The translations under genes were made by a program, and so were the position numbers. A model generated the notes under the pieces. It searched no databases and was not told the DNA's origin. It was given only the letters and a program-made list of their open reading frames with translations. Shown here in pieces: positions 52,400 through 61,084 of a stretch of DNA of 64,000 nucleotides. The DNA is taken from contig CALJKR010000071.1 in NCBI GenBank assembly GCA_937974555.1, positions 46,514-110,513 on the forward strand, in the 5' to 3' direction. Every line of letters begins with the position of its first letter. Position 1 is the first letter of the stretch. The DNA is from an uncultured Flavobacteriales bacterium. Lineage in GTDB: Bacteria; Bacteroidota; Bacteroidia; Flavobacteriales_D; Sanyastnellaceae.

Positions 52400-53344
52400 A
52401 TGAAAATTCTTGTATTTGTAGAAAATAACAACGGAAAAGCGACCAAGGCAGGTTTGGAAGCGGTGTCTTATGCTAAGTCTTTGGCTACTGATGTAACGGC
52501 TTTGATGATTGGTTCTGTGGACGGTGATGGCGGAGTTGGGGAGTGTGGAGCCACTTCATTAAAAGTGCAAGCCGGAGATTGCGACAGTAAGGCAATCGCC
52601 AACATCATTGCACAAGAGGCGCGTGATGGCGCTTATTCAATCATCGTTGCGAGTCAGGATAACTTGGGGAAAGAAGTGATGCCTCGTGTCGCTGTAATGA
52701 ATCAATGCTCTTTGATCAGTGGCGTAACCGCCCTAGCTAAGACAGAAGGAGGAGTTGTCGTTCAACGTAACGTTTTTTCGGGTAAAGCATTGGCTGAAGT
52801 TTCTTCAAGCAGCACAGCGACCATATTAACGGTTTTGCCCAATTCTTTTGGCGTAAAGAAAGTGGGAGGTACCGCCAATGTTTCGACATTGAATATTCCC
52901 AGTGCAGATTCTAAAGTTAAATTGATCGAGGTAAAAGGCAATCATGCGGAAGCAGGAATCCCTTTGCCAGAAGCTGATTTGGTTGTTAGCGCTGGTAGAG
53001 GAATGAAAGGACCAGAGAACTGGGGTCCTGTGGAAGAGTTGGCTTCAATTCTTGGTGCAGCTACAGCTTGTTCTCGTCCAGTAAGCGACATTGGTTGGAG
53101 ACCTCATCATGAGCATGTAGGGCAGACAGGAATCGCGATTCGTCCCAATTTGTACATCGCCATTGGCATCAGCGGAGCGATTCAGCATTTGGCAGGAGTA
53201 AATGGTAGCAAAGTTATCGTTGTAATCAATAAAGATCCTGAGGCTCCTTTCTTTAAGGCCGCTGATTATGGAATCGTTGGAGATGCTTTTGAGGTATTGC
53301 CTAAACTCATTGACGCAGCCAAAACATTTAAAGCGACTAAATAA
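52400..53344 (+). CDS. etfA: Electron transfer flavoprotein alpha subunit
   Basis: A 314-aa FAD-binding subunit. The C-terminal FAD domain has VVSAGRGMKGPENW, the loop CSRPVSDIGWRPHHEHVGQT, and LYIAIGISGAIQHLAGVNGS followed by NKDPEAPFF. It forms a heterodimer with EtfB. ETF-quinone oxidoreductase is not in this window. Confidence 0.96.
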   Translation: MKILVFVENNNGKATKAGLEAVSYAKSLATDVTALMIGSVDGDGGVGECGATSLKVQAGDCDSKAIANIIAQEARDGAYSIIVASQDNLGKEVMPRVAVMNQCSLISGVTALAKTEGGVVVQRNVFSGKALAEVSSSSTATILTVLPNSFGVKKVGGTANVSTLNIPSADSKVKLIEVKGNHAEAGIPLPEADLVVSAGRGMKGPENWGPVEELASILGAATACSRPVSDIGWRPHHEHVGQTGIAIRPNLYIAIGISGAIQHLAGVNGSKVIVVINKDPEAPFFKAADYGIVGDAFEVLPKLIDAAKTFKATK

Positions 53345-53353
53345 ACTTTTATT

Positions 53354-53932
53354 GTGTCACGTCGAGTAGAATTACATGTCTCTAACATCAGTCCCAGTGG
53401 GACCACTTCTGGTGCGTATCAGATGGTCTTGATGGATTTGGAAGGGATTTGGCGATTGCCCATCATCATTGGGGGCACGGAAGCACAGGCGATAGCAATA
53501 GCCATGGAGCGAATTGAACCGCTGCGCCCGTTGACACATGATTTGATTAAAACACTGGCTACTTCATTTTCTATTGAAGTTTTGGAGGTTGAAATTTACA
53601 ACTTCAAAGAAGGCGTATTTCATTCCAAAATCATCGCAATTCAAGACAGTAGACAAGTGGAGATTGACTCTCGCACGAGTGATGCTGTGGCGATAGCATT
53701 GAGATTCGATTGCCCCATTTTCTGTCAAGAGTTTATTTTGCGTGAAAATGCCATTACACACCATGACGAAAAATTACTGGCCATGGACGAGATGGAGGTA
53801 GATGAACTTGAAGAAGAAACGGAAGAATTGAGCCTGCAAGAGTTGCAGTCAGCCTTAGATGAGGCGCTTGAAAATGAAGATTATGAGCGAGCTTCGCAAC
53901 TTAGAGACGAAATTGCACGTAGAACTCCATAA
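53354..53932 (+). CDS. Bifunctional nuclease family protein (DUF151 + UVR)
   Basis: A 192-aa protein. Residues 1-135 form the DUF151 bifunctional-nuclease domain (MVLMDLEGIWRLPIIIGGTE, then AQAIAIAME, RPLTHDL, and IDSRTSDAVAIALRFDCPIF). The C-terminal ~35 residues are a UVR motif (ENEDYERASQLRDEIARR) as in UvrB/UvrC, linked by an acidic stretch. Family members in plants and thermophiles have RNase and DNase activity; the bacterial role is not settled. The start is GTG at 53354, 9 bp after etfA. Confidence 0.88.
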   Translation: MSRRVELHVSNISPSGTTSGAYQMVLMDLEGIWRLPIIIGGTEAQAIAIAMERIEPLRPLTHDLIKTLATSFSIEVLEVEIYNFKEGVFHSKIIAIQDSRQVEIDSRTSDAVAIALRFDCPIFCQEFILRENAITHHDEKLLAMDEMEVDELEEETEELSLQELQSALDEALENEDYERASQLRDEIARRTP

Positions 53933-53949
53933 TAGTTTATATTTGAATC

Positions 53950-54132
53950 ATGAATAACGAAAAAAAGCAAACACCCGCTGAGCTAGAAGCGTTAAAGCGC
54001 AACATGGAGGAGCTTGCAGAGCAAAATGCCAAATTGCAAAGAGAGCTTGAAGCCAGAGAGGAAGTGATGCAGAGTTTATTCTCATATTTTACCACGAAAA
54101 AAGAAGGTGAAAGAAAGGAAGTGGAAAAGTAA
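53950..54132 (+). CDS. Small coiled-coil protein, 60 aa
   Basis: A 60-aa highly charged protein. Heptad-like spacing through LEALKRNMEELAEQNAKLQR suggests one long helix that can form a coiled coil, with a short aromatic patch (SLFSYF) near the end. It starts 17 bp after the bifunctional nuclease stop and ends 33 bp before the metalloprotease start. No signal peptide. Function unknown; it might also be a by-product of Glu/Lys-rich sequence, but position and a clean ATG favour a real gene. Confidence 0.6.
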   Translation: MNNEKKQTPAELEALKRNMEELAEQNAKLQRELEAREEVMQSLFSYFTTKKEGERKEVEK

Positions 54133-54159
54133 TCGTGGAATGAAAAAATGACTTATGTT

Positions 54160-54195
54160 AGGGGGATGAAAAAGTTTTTATCCCTCTTTTTTTTG
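54160..54195 (+). terminator. Terminator-like hairpin over the metalloprotease start codon
   Basis: AGGG/GAT on one side and ATCCCT on the other (54160-54185) pair with small bulges and A-T pairs between them, followed by a run of T (54187-54194). The start codon at 54166 lies in the 5' arm. It may partially end transcripts from the etf operon, or may be a by-product of Lys- and Phe-rich codons. Confidence 0.35.
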
Positions 54196-57072
54196 CTATC
54201 CACTTTAGGCGGTATTAGCCAATCCAATTTGGAAGCCTCTTTTGATCGCTCAGAGATTAAACCTGAACGATGGAAACCTACTCAGAATCATGTTCAGCAA
54301 GCCATGCGAGAGCAAGGTAGTTGGAAAAAGTATTTGGCGCTTCATCCCCAGTGGCATGTGCATTTCAATGAAGCAATAGGAACACCTCATCGCGCTTATG
54401 GTCCGGGAATCGCCCAAACACCAGCCTTGTGGTTGTCGGAAATGAAATCCATATTTGGTGTGACAGGCGAATTACTTTTTGTTGGTGGATTTACTCAGGG
54501 GGATCGAGTAACCTATCGTTGGAAACAAACAGGGCATGGCAAAGAAGTTTTATTCTCTAATGTCAGTTGTGTTTTATATCAAAACAAAATTGTGTCATGG
54601 CAATGGGATGTGTATCCGATGGATGACGAAGACAAAGCGACAACCCTTTCTGAGTCCTTGATTCGATCCAAGGCCATAGAAGGGGTATTAAATACCATCG
54701 AGCAGGTTACCTTGCTCCCCAATAATCAATATTATCCTTACTATCATCAAGGAAACGTGTCCCTACGTGAAGTAAGAACGGTAATCGTTCATACAAGAAA
54801 TGAAGTGCGCATTCCGCAGCGATACCGAGCATATGTAGATACACACACCGGAGAAGTGATTTATCGAATCAATGAAATAGCGCACATCGATGTAAAGCCA
54901 CAACCCAAACCATTTGTAGTGTCGGCTCAAGTCCAAAGCACCTATTATTTGACTTCTCCATGGGACGCCCCTGTGAACGGATATTTACCCAATTTGCGAA
55001 TTAATGTAGGAGGAGTTGATTATTACACCGATCCATCCGGTAATGTGGTTATTCCTGAGGTAGGGCCTTTGAATGCCAACTTATACTTGGAAGGACCTTG
55101 GGCCAAAGTGTATACAGGCACTACCACCCCCAGTTTTGCGGCAACTTTACAGGATGGAGGCAATACCATCACCTTTGATAATAATTCCAATATCAAGGAA
55201 AGGACGGCATATCGTAGTGTTCAAGATATTCATGACCACATGAAGTTTTGGATGCCCAATTTTACTGGAATGGATTTTCAGTTGCCAACCAATATTGATG
55301 TGACCGGTGGCGACTGCAACGCTTTTTATGATGGAACCTCCATTAATTTTTATGATTTGGCTAACGGTTGCAATGCGTCATCTAATATTCCTGATGTAGC
55401 GTATCATGAGTATGGACATGGCATAAATGACAACTATTATCAATCCCAAGGCGGCACATTTATCAATGGTGCAATGGGAGAAGCTTATGCTGATTTTTGG
55501 GCCATTTCTTTGAGTAATAACCCCATATTGGGCTCCGGATTTTATGTGGACAATCAAGACCCCATACGTCGATATGATATTGACCCCAAAGTATACCCCA
55601 TGGATTTGGTAGGAGAGGTTCATCAAGATGGAGAGATATTGATGGGCGCTTGGTGGGATACTCATCTTTTGTTGGGCGCTGACTGGAACATCACCATTCC
55701 TTTGTTTGTGGAGGCCTATGCAGGATTGCAGGCGCAAACAGCCAATGGTAACGAAGGGCAAGCGTACACCGATGTATTGATTGATTTGTTGTTGGCAGAT
55801 GACGATGATGGTGATATTACCAATGGTACTCCGCATGGCAATGCCATTGTGCAAGGATTTTATATACATGGAATTACCCTCATCTCCAACGCCTCTTTTG
55901 TGCATGTACCACAGCTTTATTTAGACACCCAAACGGAAGTCGTGATTGAAAGTGGTTTGGACTTGACCTTCCCTTATTTGAATTATTTACAAGCTGTTAA
56001 ATTGCATTATCAAGTGAATAGCGGTACTTGGGAAGAAACGGAGATGGTTGATCAAGGAGGGCTACAGTATTTTGCCTCCTTGGGTCAATTTCCCAACGCT
56101 ACAGTAATCAAGTATTATATGACGGCCCAAGATCTTTATGGAAGTATCGGTACTGCGAGTCCGTTTGGCGCTCACTTGAGTGTGTATCCCAACTTGCCGC
56201 ATGTAACCTTGGTTGGCGTAAGTGAGATGGCGTTGCAAGATTGTGATAACAATGAAAACTGGGGTGCTTGGACTTTGGGCGTAACAGGCGATAATGCCAC
56301 CACGGGAATTTGGGATTTGGCGCAACCGATCAGCAGCTTAACTGTGGATGCAGCTCCAGGAACGATTGTGCAAACAGGAACCCAAACAACGTTGAATGGA
56401 GAGTATTGTTTTGTAACCGGAAATGCCTTACCGAATGATGGTATTGGTGTCAATGACGTGGATGGAGGAAGAACAACTTTGCAATCACCAGTAATCGACA
56501 TGTCTGCTTACGTTCATCCCATTATTGCATACAATCGCTGGTATACCAATAGTCCTCCCGGTGGGGCCAACCCTGGAGCGGATTGGTTCCAAGTGGAAAT
56601 GTCCAATGACAATGGTGTGAATTGGGTATATATAGAAAACACTTCAACCAGCGATATGAGTTGGAGAACCAATGCATTTCGTGTAGAAGATTATTTGACG
56701 CCTACGGCAGAGATGAAATTCAGATTTATAGCCTCTGATAGTTTGCGACCCAACGTTAATTTGAGTGGAGGATCTTTGGTGGAAGCCGCGATGGATGATT
56801 TCATTCTTTTTGATGAGTTTGATCCCAACATCGGAGTAGAGGAAACCGTCAATAGCGCCATTCAGATTTTCCCTAACCCCGGTGGCGACCATTTGATTTT
56901 ATCTGCCTCGGAGAACATTGGAGAAGTTCAAGTATGGGATGCTTCCGGCAGAATGGTAGAGAAGCGTTTAATCAATGGATTACAGCAGGAAATTTCAACC
57001 TCCCATTGGCCCCCTGGTATTTATCAAGTGCGAACCCAATCGGGATTTCGAACGCGATGGATAAAATTGTAA
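54166..57072 (+). CDS. Secreted M36-like metalloprotease with T9SS sorting domain
   Basis: A 968-aa protein. Signal peptide (about 1-19, MKKFLSLFFLLSTLGGISQ), then a FTP/propeptide-like region (to about 240), then a zinc peptidase domain with HEYGH (His414, Glu415, His418) and the third ligand Glu439 in MGEAYADFW, as in fungalysin-type gluzincins. Beta-sandwich regions follow. The last ~80 residues are a type IX secretion C-terminal domain (IQIFPNPGGDHLILSA, VWDASGRMVEKR, WPPGIYQVRTQ). So it should be exported through T9SS. The start at 54166 is chosen for the signal peptide over ATG 54148. Confidence 0.92.
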   Translation: MKKFLSLFFLLSTLGGISQSNLEASFDRSEIKPERWKPTQNHVQQAMREQGSWKKYLALHPQWHVHFNEAIGTPHRAYGPGIAQTPALWLSEMKSIFGVTGELLFVGGFTQGDRVTYRWKQTGHGKEVLFSNVSCVLYQNKIVSWQWDVYPMDDEDKATTLSESLIRSKAIEGVLNTIEQVTLLPNNQYYPYYHQGNVSLREVRTVIVHTRNEVRIPQRYRAYVDTHTGEVIYRINEIAHIDVKPQPKPFVVSAQVQSTYYLTSPWDAPVNGYLPNLRINVGGVDYYTDPSGNVVIPEVGPLNANLYLEGPWAKVYTGTTTPSFAATLQDGGNTITFDNNSNIKERTAYRSVQDIHDHMKFWMPNFTGMDFQLPTNIDVTGGDCNAFYDGTSINFYDLANGCNASSNIPDVAYHEYGHGINDNYYQSQGGTFINGAMGEAYADFWAISLSNNPILGSGFYVDNQDPIRRYDIDPKVYPMDLVGEVHQDGEILMGAWWDTHLLLGADWNITIPLFVEAYAGLQAQTANGNEGQAYTDVLIDLLLADDDDGDITNGTPHGNAIVQGFYIHGITLISNASFVHVPQLYLDTQTEVVIESGLDLTFPYLNYLQAVKLHYQVNSGTWEETEMVDQGGLQYFASLGQFPNATVIKYYMTAQDLYGSIGTASPFGAHLSVYPNLPHVTLVGVSEMALQDCDNNENWGAWTLGVTGDNATTGIWDLAQPISSLTVDAAPGTIVQTGTQTTLNGEYCFVTGNALPNDGIGVNDVDGGRTTLQSPVIDMSAYVHPIIAYNRWYTNSPPGGANPGADWFQVEMSNDNGVNWVYIENTSTSDMSWRTNAFRVEDYLTPTAEMKFRFIASDSLRPNVNLSGGSLVEAAMDDFILFDEFDPNIGVEETVNSAIQIFPNPGGDHLILSASENIGEVQVWDASGRMVEKRLINGLQQEISTSHWPPGIYQVRTQSGFRTRWIKL

Positions 57073-57079
57073 AATAGTG

Positions 57080-57123
57080 CAAGAGGTCATTGAAAATAAA
57101 AAACAATGGCCTCTTGTTTTTTT
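57080..57123 (+). terminator. Intrinsic terminator after the metalloprotease gene
   Basis: A 13-bp stem, 57080-57092 with 57104-57116 (one G-T pair), around an 11-nt A-rich loop, followed by seven T. It lies 7 bp after the stop codon. The minus-strand fucosidase stop codon (57087-57089) lies inside the left arm. Confidence 0.9.
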
Positions 57124-58478
57124 AAATCATTGGGTACGGAAAATTTCCAATTCATTCCGTCTTTCCATTCGTATTGAACCGATGCATTATCGGCACCCAA
57201 TACTTTGACTTCAGACTCGGGTTTGCGGGGAAACTCGATGGGGAAAAGTTCTGGGAAATCCTTCCCTTCTTCTTTGAAGTAAATACAGTAATTAACGCCG
57301 TCTTTGGAGGTGTAATAGTAATGCTTGGATTCCGTGATGAATGGGTTTCTTCTACTCCCGTAAATGGCAGATCCATTTGTATTCATCCATCGGCCGATTT
57401 CCGTTAGATTTTCGTATGCTTTTTGATCCCATTCGCCTTGGGGATCTGGAGCAATATTCAACAGGTAATTTCCGCCACGAGAAACAATGGTGCAGAGATT
57501 TTTAAGGATCTCTCTGGGAGATTTATATGCATCGTTGGGAACATAGCTCCAGCTGTTGGCCATGGTCATGCAAGTTTCCCAAGGGTAGGGGAGTTGCTCA
57601 TTCACAGGAGGAATATGTTGCTCGGGTGTCCAATAGTTTTCAAATTCGCCTCCAACACTTCGATCAACAATGAGAATCCCGGGTTGATTTTTTCTAGCCA
57701 ATTGAGCCAGCGATTTCATGTCGATGTCTTGGTTGAAGGGACTGTTGACCCAGCTTGGATTTTTCTCTTGTTTGGGGCGTACCCATCCGCCGTCCAACCA
57801 GAGCAGGTCAATGGGACCGTATTGTGTAGTAAGTTCATTGATCTGACCGTAAGTAAATTTTTTGTACGATGCCCATTTTTCAGGATACTTGGCAGGATTG
57901 TAATTGACGTTTCGGTCGGGAGTTGCAAAATAAGGCCACCAATAATCTGGGCAATGCCAATCCGGCTTTGAGAAATAAAGGCCTACGAAAAAGTCCTTTT
58001 CTCTGAAGGCGGATACAATTTGTTGGGTGGCATCAAATCCAGCAGGACACTGCTTAGAAGTGATTTTATAATCCGTCAATTTGGTGTCAAACATGCAAAA
58101 ACCATCGTGGTGTTTGGTTGTGAAAACAACGTATTTCATTCCCGCATCCGCAGCAGCTTTTGCCCATTTTGCTGGGTCGAAAAGTTGAGGATTAAAGGTA
58201 GATTGTAGCTTTTCATACTCTGATTTGTACAAGTAGTAATCATGGGCAAATGGCCCCCTTCGTTTGCACCAATCTTCGTCCTCATTGCAAAGGCTCCAAC
58301 TTTCTACGATCCCCCATTGGGAATAAGTGCCCCAATGCATCAATAACCCAAACTTTAGATCTACCCATGTTTCGAGTTTTTTTTGCACCAATGTATCTGT
58401 GGGATATTGATACGGATCTTGGGCCTTTACGATAAAAAAACAGCCTGTGAATAACAGGCTGATGATTGCTTTTTTCAT
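57087..58478 (-). CDS. Alpha-L-fucosidase (GH29), secreted
   Basis: A 463-aa protein with a signal peptide (about 1-19, ending VKAQ). The GH29 barrel shows KFGLLMHWGTYS, TKHHDGFCMF (122-130) and the nucleophile Asp229 in YGPIDLLWLDGGW, matching the family. The C-terminal part is a beta-rich domain. It releases L-fucose from glycans, suggesting use of algal or host fucosylated polymers. ATG 58478 is chosen for the signal peptide; the frame is open to 58538. It follows the DUF2147 gene by 7 bp. A terminator-like hairpin lies in its signal-peptide codons. Confidence 0.93.
   Translation of the reverse strand: MKKAIISLLFTGCFFIVKAQDPYQYPTDTLVQKKLETWVDLKFGLLMHWGTYSQWGIVESWSLCNEDEDWCKRRGPFAHDYYLYKSEYEKLQSTFNPQLFDPAKWAKAAADAGMKYVVFTTKHHDGFCMFDTKLTDYKITSKQCPAGFDATQQIVSAFREKDFFVGLYFSKPDWHCPDYWWPYFATPDRNVNYNPAKYPEKWASYKKFTYGQINELTTQYGPIDLLWLDGGWVRPKQEKNPSWVNSPFNQDIDMKSLAQLARKNQPGILIVDRSVGGEFENYWTPEQHIPPVNEQLPYPWETCMTMANSWSYVPNDAYKSPREILKNLCTIVSRGGNYLLNIAPDPQGEWDQKAYENLTEIGRWMNTNGSAIYGSRRNPFITESKHYYYTSKDGVNYCIYFKEEGKDFPELFPIEFPRKPESEVKVLGADNASVQYEWKDGMNWKFSVPNDLKKQEAIVFYFQ
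58434..58461 (-). terminator. Terminator-like hairpin inside the fucosidase signal-peptide codons
   Basis: CAGCCTGT (58441-58448) and ACAGGCTG (58454-58461) are perfect 8-bp arms with a 5-nt loop. Read on the minus strand, seven T follow (58440-58434). It lies about 18 nt after the fucosidase start codon and 25 nt after the DUF2147 stop, so it could stop part of the transcripts between the two genes. Confidence 0.5.
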
Positions 58479-58485
58479 AGATTCT

Positions 58486-58917
58486 TTATTTGGTTCGGGT
58501 CCAAGTTTGTGTTCTAAACACCCAACCCCAATATCCACGAACTTCGAGTGTGTTGCTATCTCCGGGCTTCAGCCACATTTCACAGCTGTAAATAGAGCCG
58601 TTCTTGGGATCACAAATGGTTCCCCCTTTGTACATTGAGCCATCCCATTTCATGTCACGAAGTATCTCCATGCCCATAACCAATTTCCCTTTTCTGTCGT
58701 CTTCACATTCCCAGCATTTTGGATTTTGGTCTTCCTCTGGTAATCGAAAAAGTTGAATGACCTTTCCGTACAACAGTCCGTTGCGTTCTGTTATCTCAAC
58801 CACACTTTTTACACGACCTGTTTTATCATCAATGGTTTTCCATTTGCCAACAGCGGATTGCGCCATGGAGCAGATACTTAAAACGGAAAATAGGATAGAA
58901 AAAATGACTTGTCTCAT
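58486..58917 (-). CDS. DUF2147 domain secreted protein
   Basis: A 143-aa protein with a signal peptide (about 1-19, ending SMAQ). The DUF2147 pattern is clear: GKWKTIDDKTGRVKSVVEIT, GLLYGKVIQLF, NPKCWECEDDRKGK, GMEILRDMKWDG and CEMWLKPGDSNTLEVRGYWG. It is probably a small lipocalin-like barrel in the periplasm. No function is established for the domain that I can name. It shares a promoter and operon with the fucosidase gene. Confidence 0.88.
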   Translation of the reverse strand: MRQVIFSILFSVLSICSMAQSAVGKWKTIDDKTGRVKSVVEITERNGLLYGKVIQLFRLPEEDQNPKCWECEDDRKGKLVMGMEILRDMKWDGSMYKGGTICDPKNGSIYSCEMWLKPGDSNTLEVRGYWGWVFRTQTWTRTK

Positions 58918-58932
58918 GATTTTATTTTGTTT

Positions 58933-58966
58933 CGAATTTAATCAGAAAATCTTTTCCTCCATTCAA
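58933..58966 (-). promoter_or_regulatory. Promoter of the DUF2147-fucosidase operon
   Basis: Minus-strand TTG at 58966-58964, a 23-nt spacer, then TAAATTCG at 58940-58933, 15 nt before the start codon. The box overlaps the stop codon of the upstream gene. Confidence 0.5.
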
Positions 58967-59273
58967 TTCTTTGGATGCTTCGTTCAATTATTTTTTTAGA
59001 ATAGAGGGATGAAAATTCACTGGGTTGAATATTTGCTAACGCCTGGCCCATGTCGTTTTCTGATATGTTCATGCGATACAGTAATTCTACAAGCATGGCT
59101 CTGTTTTGAACATATACGCCCGCAACAAATGACTCCAGAGATTGGGGGGTGGGAAACATGTCCGTGCTGACATTCCAACCCAAAAGGTTCATGTCTTTGG
59201 TGAATTCAAGGACGATGGTTTCCCATGGTGTCGCAGTTGAAATCAAATCATGATTCTCTTTTTGCAAGCTCAA
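58938..59273 (-). CDS. Hypothetical protein, 111 aa
   Basis: A 111-aa protein that I do not recognise. It has no signal peptide or transmembrane helix and looks mostly helical, with a conserved-looking Trp-rich start (TPWETIVLEFTKDMNLLGWN) and a basic C-terminus. It overlaps the polyprenyl synthase gene by 26 bp, which suggests coupled translation. Its role is unknown; position alone links it to isoprenoid metabolism. Confidence 0.65.
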   Translation of the reverse strand: MSLQKENHDLISTATPWETIVLEFTKDMNLLGWNVSTDMFPTPQSLESFVAGVYVQNRAMLVELLYRMNISENDMGQALANIQPSEFSSLYSKKIIERSIQRIEWRKRFSD

Positions 59274-60225
59274 GAATAATGTTTTGTAGTTCTACTTTTC
59301 TATGGTTTTCAGCAGGAATGGAATCCAAGTGATGCAAAGCGCTGTCAATGTATTGTTTGGCAATGCCAAGTGCAGATTCGTCTACTTGATATTTGGTCAT
59401 CAATGATTTGATGGTGGAAACCTTGGATTCAGGGTCTGAGAAATCACGGTTCGCGATCTTATGATCATCTTCCGACATTCTTTCGTTGAGTAAAATTCTG
59501 AGATAGGTTTTTTTATCTGATATAATATCACCACCAACGAGTTTGCCAAATTTTTCTGGGTCCCCAAAAGCGTCCAAGTAGTCATCGCGCAATTGAAAAG
59601 CAAGACCCAATTCTTCCCCAATTTTGTACAAATGCGCTTGGGTTTCTTTGGGTGCATTGGCAATAATACCACCCAATTGCAGGGCACCTCCGAGTAAAAT
59701 AGCGGTTTTGAGTCGAATCATCTCCAGATATTCATCGTGATGAACATTTTGTCTGGATTCAAATGCCATGTCCATTTCTTGACCTTTACAGACGCCCAGG
59801 GCAACCTCGTTGAAAGTTTGCAGAAGTGCCGGCAAATGCGTTGATGGACTTTGGGCTAAAATTCGGTAGGATTCAATCATCATCGCGTCTCCGGAAAGGA
59901 TAGCCATGTTGGTATTCCATTTTTGATGCACGGTTACTTGACCTCGGCGCAAAGGCGCTTGGTCCATGATGTCATCGTGCATCAGTGTAAAGTTGTGAAA
60001 TACTTCAACGGCCAATGCTGCGGGTCGAGCTTCGCTAATCACGCCACTCAACATTTGATTGGCCAAGAGAACAAGCGAAGGACGCATTCTTTTCCCCCCG
60101 ATTTTTAGCAGGTAATGGATGGGTTCAAAAAGAGGGTCTGTGGATTTATATTGCGCGTATTGCTCAATTTCTTCAGCGATGATCGACTGGAAATCCTGGA
60201 GTGTAAGTAGCGGGTTATCGGCCAT
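59248..60225 (-). CDS. Polyprenyl diphosphate synthase
   Basis: A 325-aa trans-prenyltransferase. Both Asp-rich motifs are present: DDIMD (84-88, in LMHDDIMDQAPLRRG) and RDDYLD (213-218). The conserved GGKRMRPSLVLL sits near the N-terminus. It elongates isopentenyl units onto an allylic diphosphate; the residues before the first motif (FHNFT) are not bulky enough to predict chain length. Likely product is the menaquinone side chain, given the men operon in this genome. It overlaps rmlA by 11 bp. Confidence 0.92.
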   Translation of the reverse strand: MADNPLLTLQDFQSIIAEEIEQYAQYKSTDPLFEPIHYLLKIGGKRMRPSLVLLANQMLSGVISEARPAALAVEVFHNFTLMHDDIMDQAPLRRGQVTVHQKWNTNMAILSGDAMMIESYRILAQSPSTHLPALLQTFNEVALGVCKGQEMDMAFESRQNVHHDEYLEMIRLKTAILLGGALQLGGIIANAPKETQAHLYKIGEELGLAFQLRDDYLDAFGDPEKFGKLVGGDIISDKKTYLRILLNERMSEDDHKIANRDFSDPESKVSTIKSLMTKYQVDESALGIAKQYIDSALHHLDSIPAENHRKVELQNIILELAKRES

Positions 60226-61084
60226 GATTAAGTTGTTGGATTAAATAACGGCCGTAACCGCTATTCATCAATGGAACAGCCAACTCTGAAAGTTGTTCGT
60301 CGGAGATGAATCCCATGCGCCATGCGATTTCCTCAATCGCGCCAATTTTTAGACCCTGACGTTCTTCGATTACCTGAACATATTGCCCCGCCTGCATAAG
60401 TGATGCAAATGTACCGGTGTCCAGCCATGCTGTGCCTCTGTCTAGTTTTTGTACTGTTAATTGTCCTATCTCCAGGTATTTTTTATTGACATCGGTTATC
60501 TCATATTCTCCTCTTGCGCTGGGTGAAAGATTTTTGGCAATCTCTACCACTTGGTTGTCATAAAAGTATAAACCAGGAACCGCATAATTGGATTTGGGTT
60601 GGGTAGGTTTTTCCTCGATGGAGATGGCTTTGTCCAGATGATCAAATTCAACAACCCCATATCTTTCTGGATCATTGACGTGGTATGCAAATACCAAACC
60701 CCCTTGAATGTCATTGTGATTTCTCAGAATCTTACCCATGCCTTGACCATAAAAAATATTGTCTCCGAGCACCAATGAAACTTTATCATTGCCAATAAAA
60801 TCTTCCCCAATCACAAAGGCTTGTGCTAGGCCATTGGGTATGGGTTGTTCTTGGTATTCAAATCGACACCCCATTTGTGATCCATCACCCAAGAGTCGTT
60901 GGAAATGGGGCAAGTCTTGCGGAGTAGATATGATCAGTATTTCATTGATACCCGCGAGCATCAACGTGCTCAATGGATAGTAAATCATGGGTTTGTCATA
61001 GACGGGCATCAACTGTTTGCTGACAGCTTTGGTCAATGGATACAGTCTTGTTCCTGATCCTCCCGCAAGTATAATTCCTTTCAT
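60215..61084 (-). CDS. rmlA: Glucose-1-phosphate thymidylyltransferase
   Basis: A 289-aa enzyme making dTDP-glucose from dTTP and glucose-1-phosphate, the first step of dTDP-L-rhamnose synthesis. It has the nucleotide-binding GIILAGGSGTRLYPLTKA, VSKQLMPVYDKPMIYYPLST, LVLGDNIFYGQG and EKPTQPKSNYAV. Its TAATG junction with the upstream lipoprotein gene overlaps by 1 bp. The rmlB, rmlC and rmlD genes are not nearby. The rhamnosyltransferase-like gene at 9448 would use such a product. Confidence 0.95.
   Translation of the reverse strand: MKGIILAGGSGTRLYPLTKAVSKQLMPVYDKPMIYYPLSTLMLAGINEILIISTPQDLPHFQRLLGDGSQMGCRFEYQEQPIPNGLAQAFVIGEDFIGNDKVSLVLGDNIFYGQGMGKILRNHNDIQGGLVFAYHVNDPERYGVVEFDHLDKAISIEEKPTQPKSNYAVPGLYFYDNQVVEIAKNLSPSARGEYEITDVNKKYLEIGQLTVQKLDRGTAWLDTGTFASLMQAGQYVQVIEERQGLKIGAIEEIAWRMGFISDEQLSELAVPLMNSGYGRYLIQQLNHGR

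Noticed and set aside
55378..55905. 175-aa open frame antisense to the metalloprotease
   Set aside because: Covers the HEYGH active-site codons of a certain gene; no independent support.
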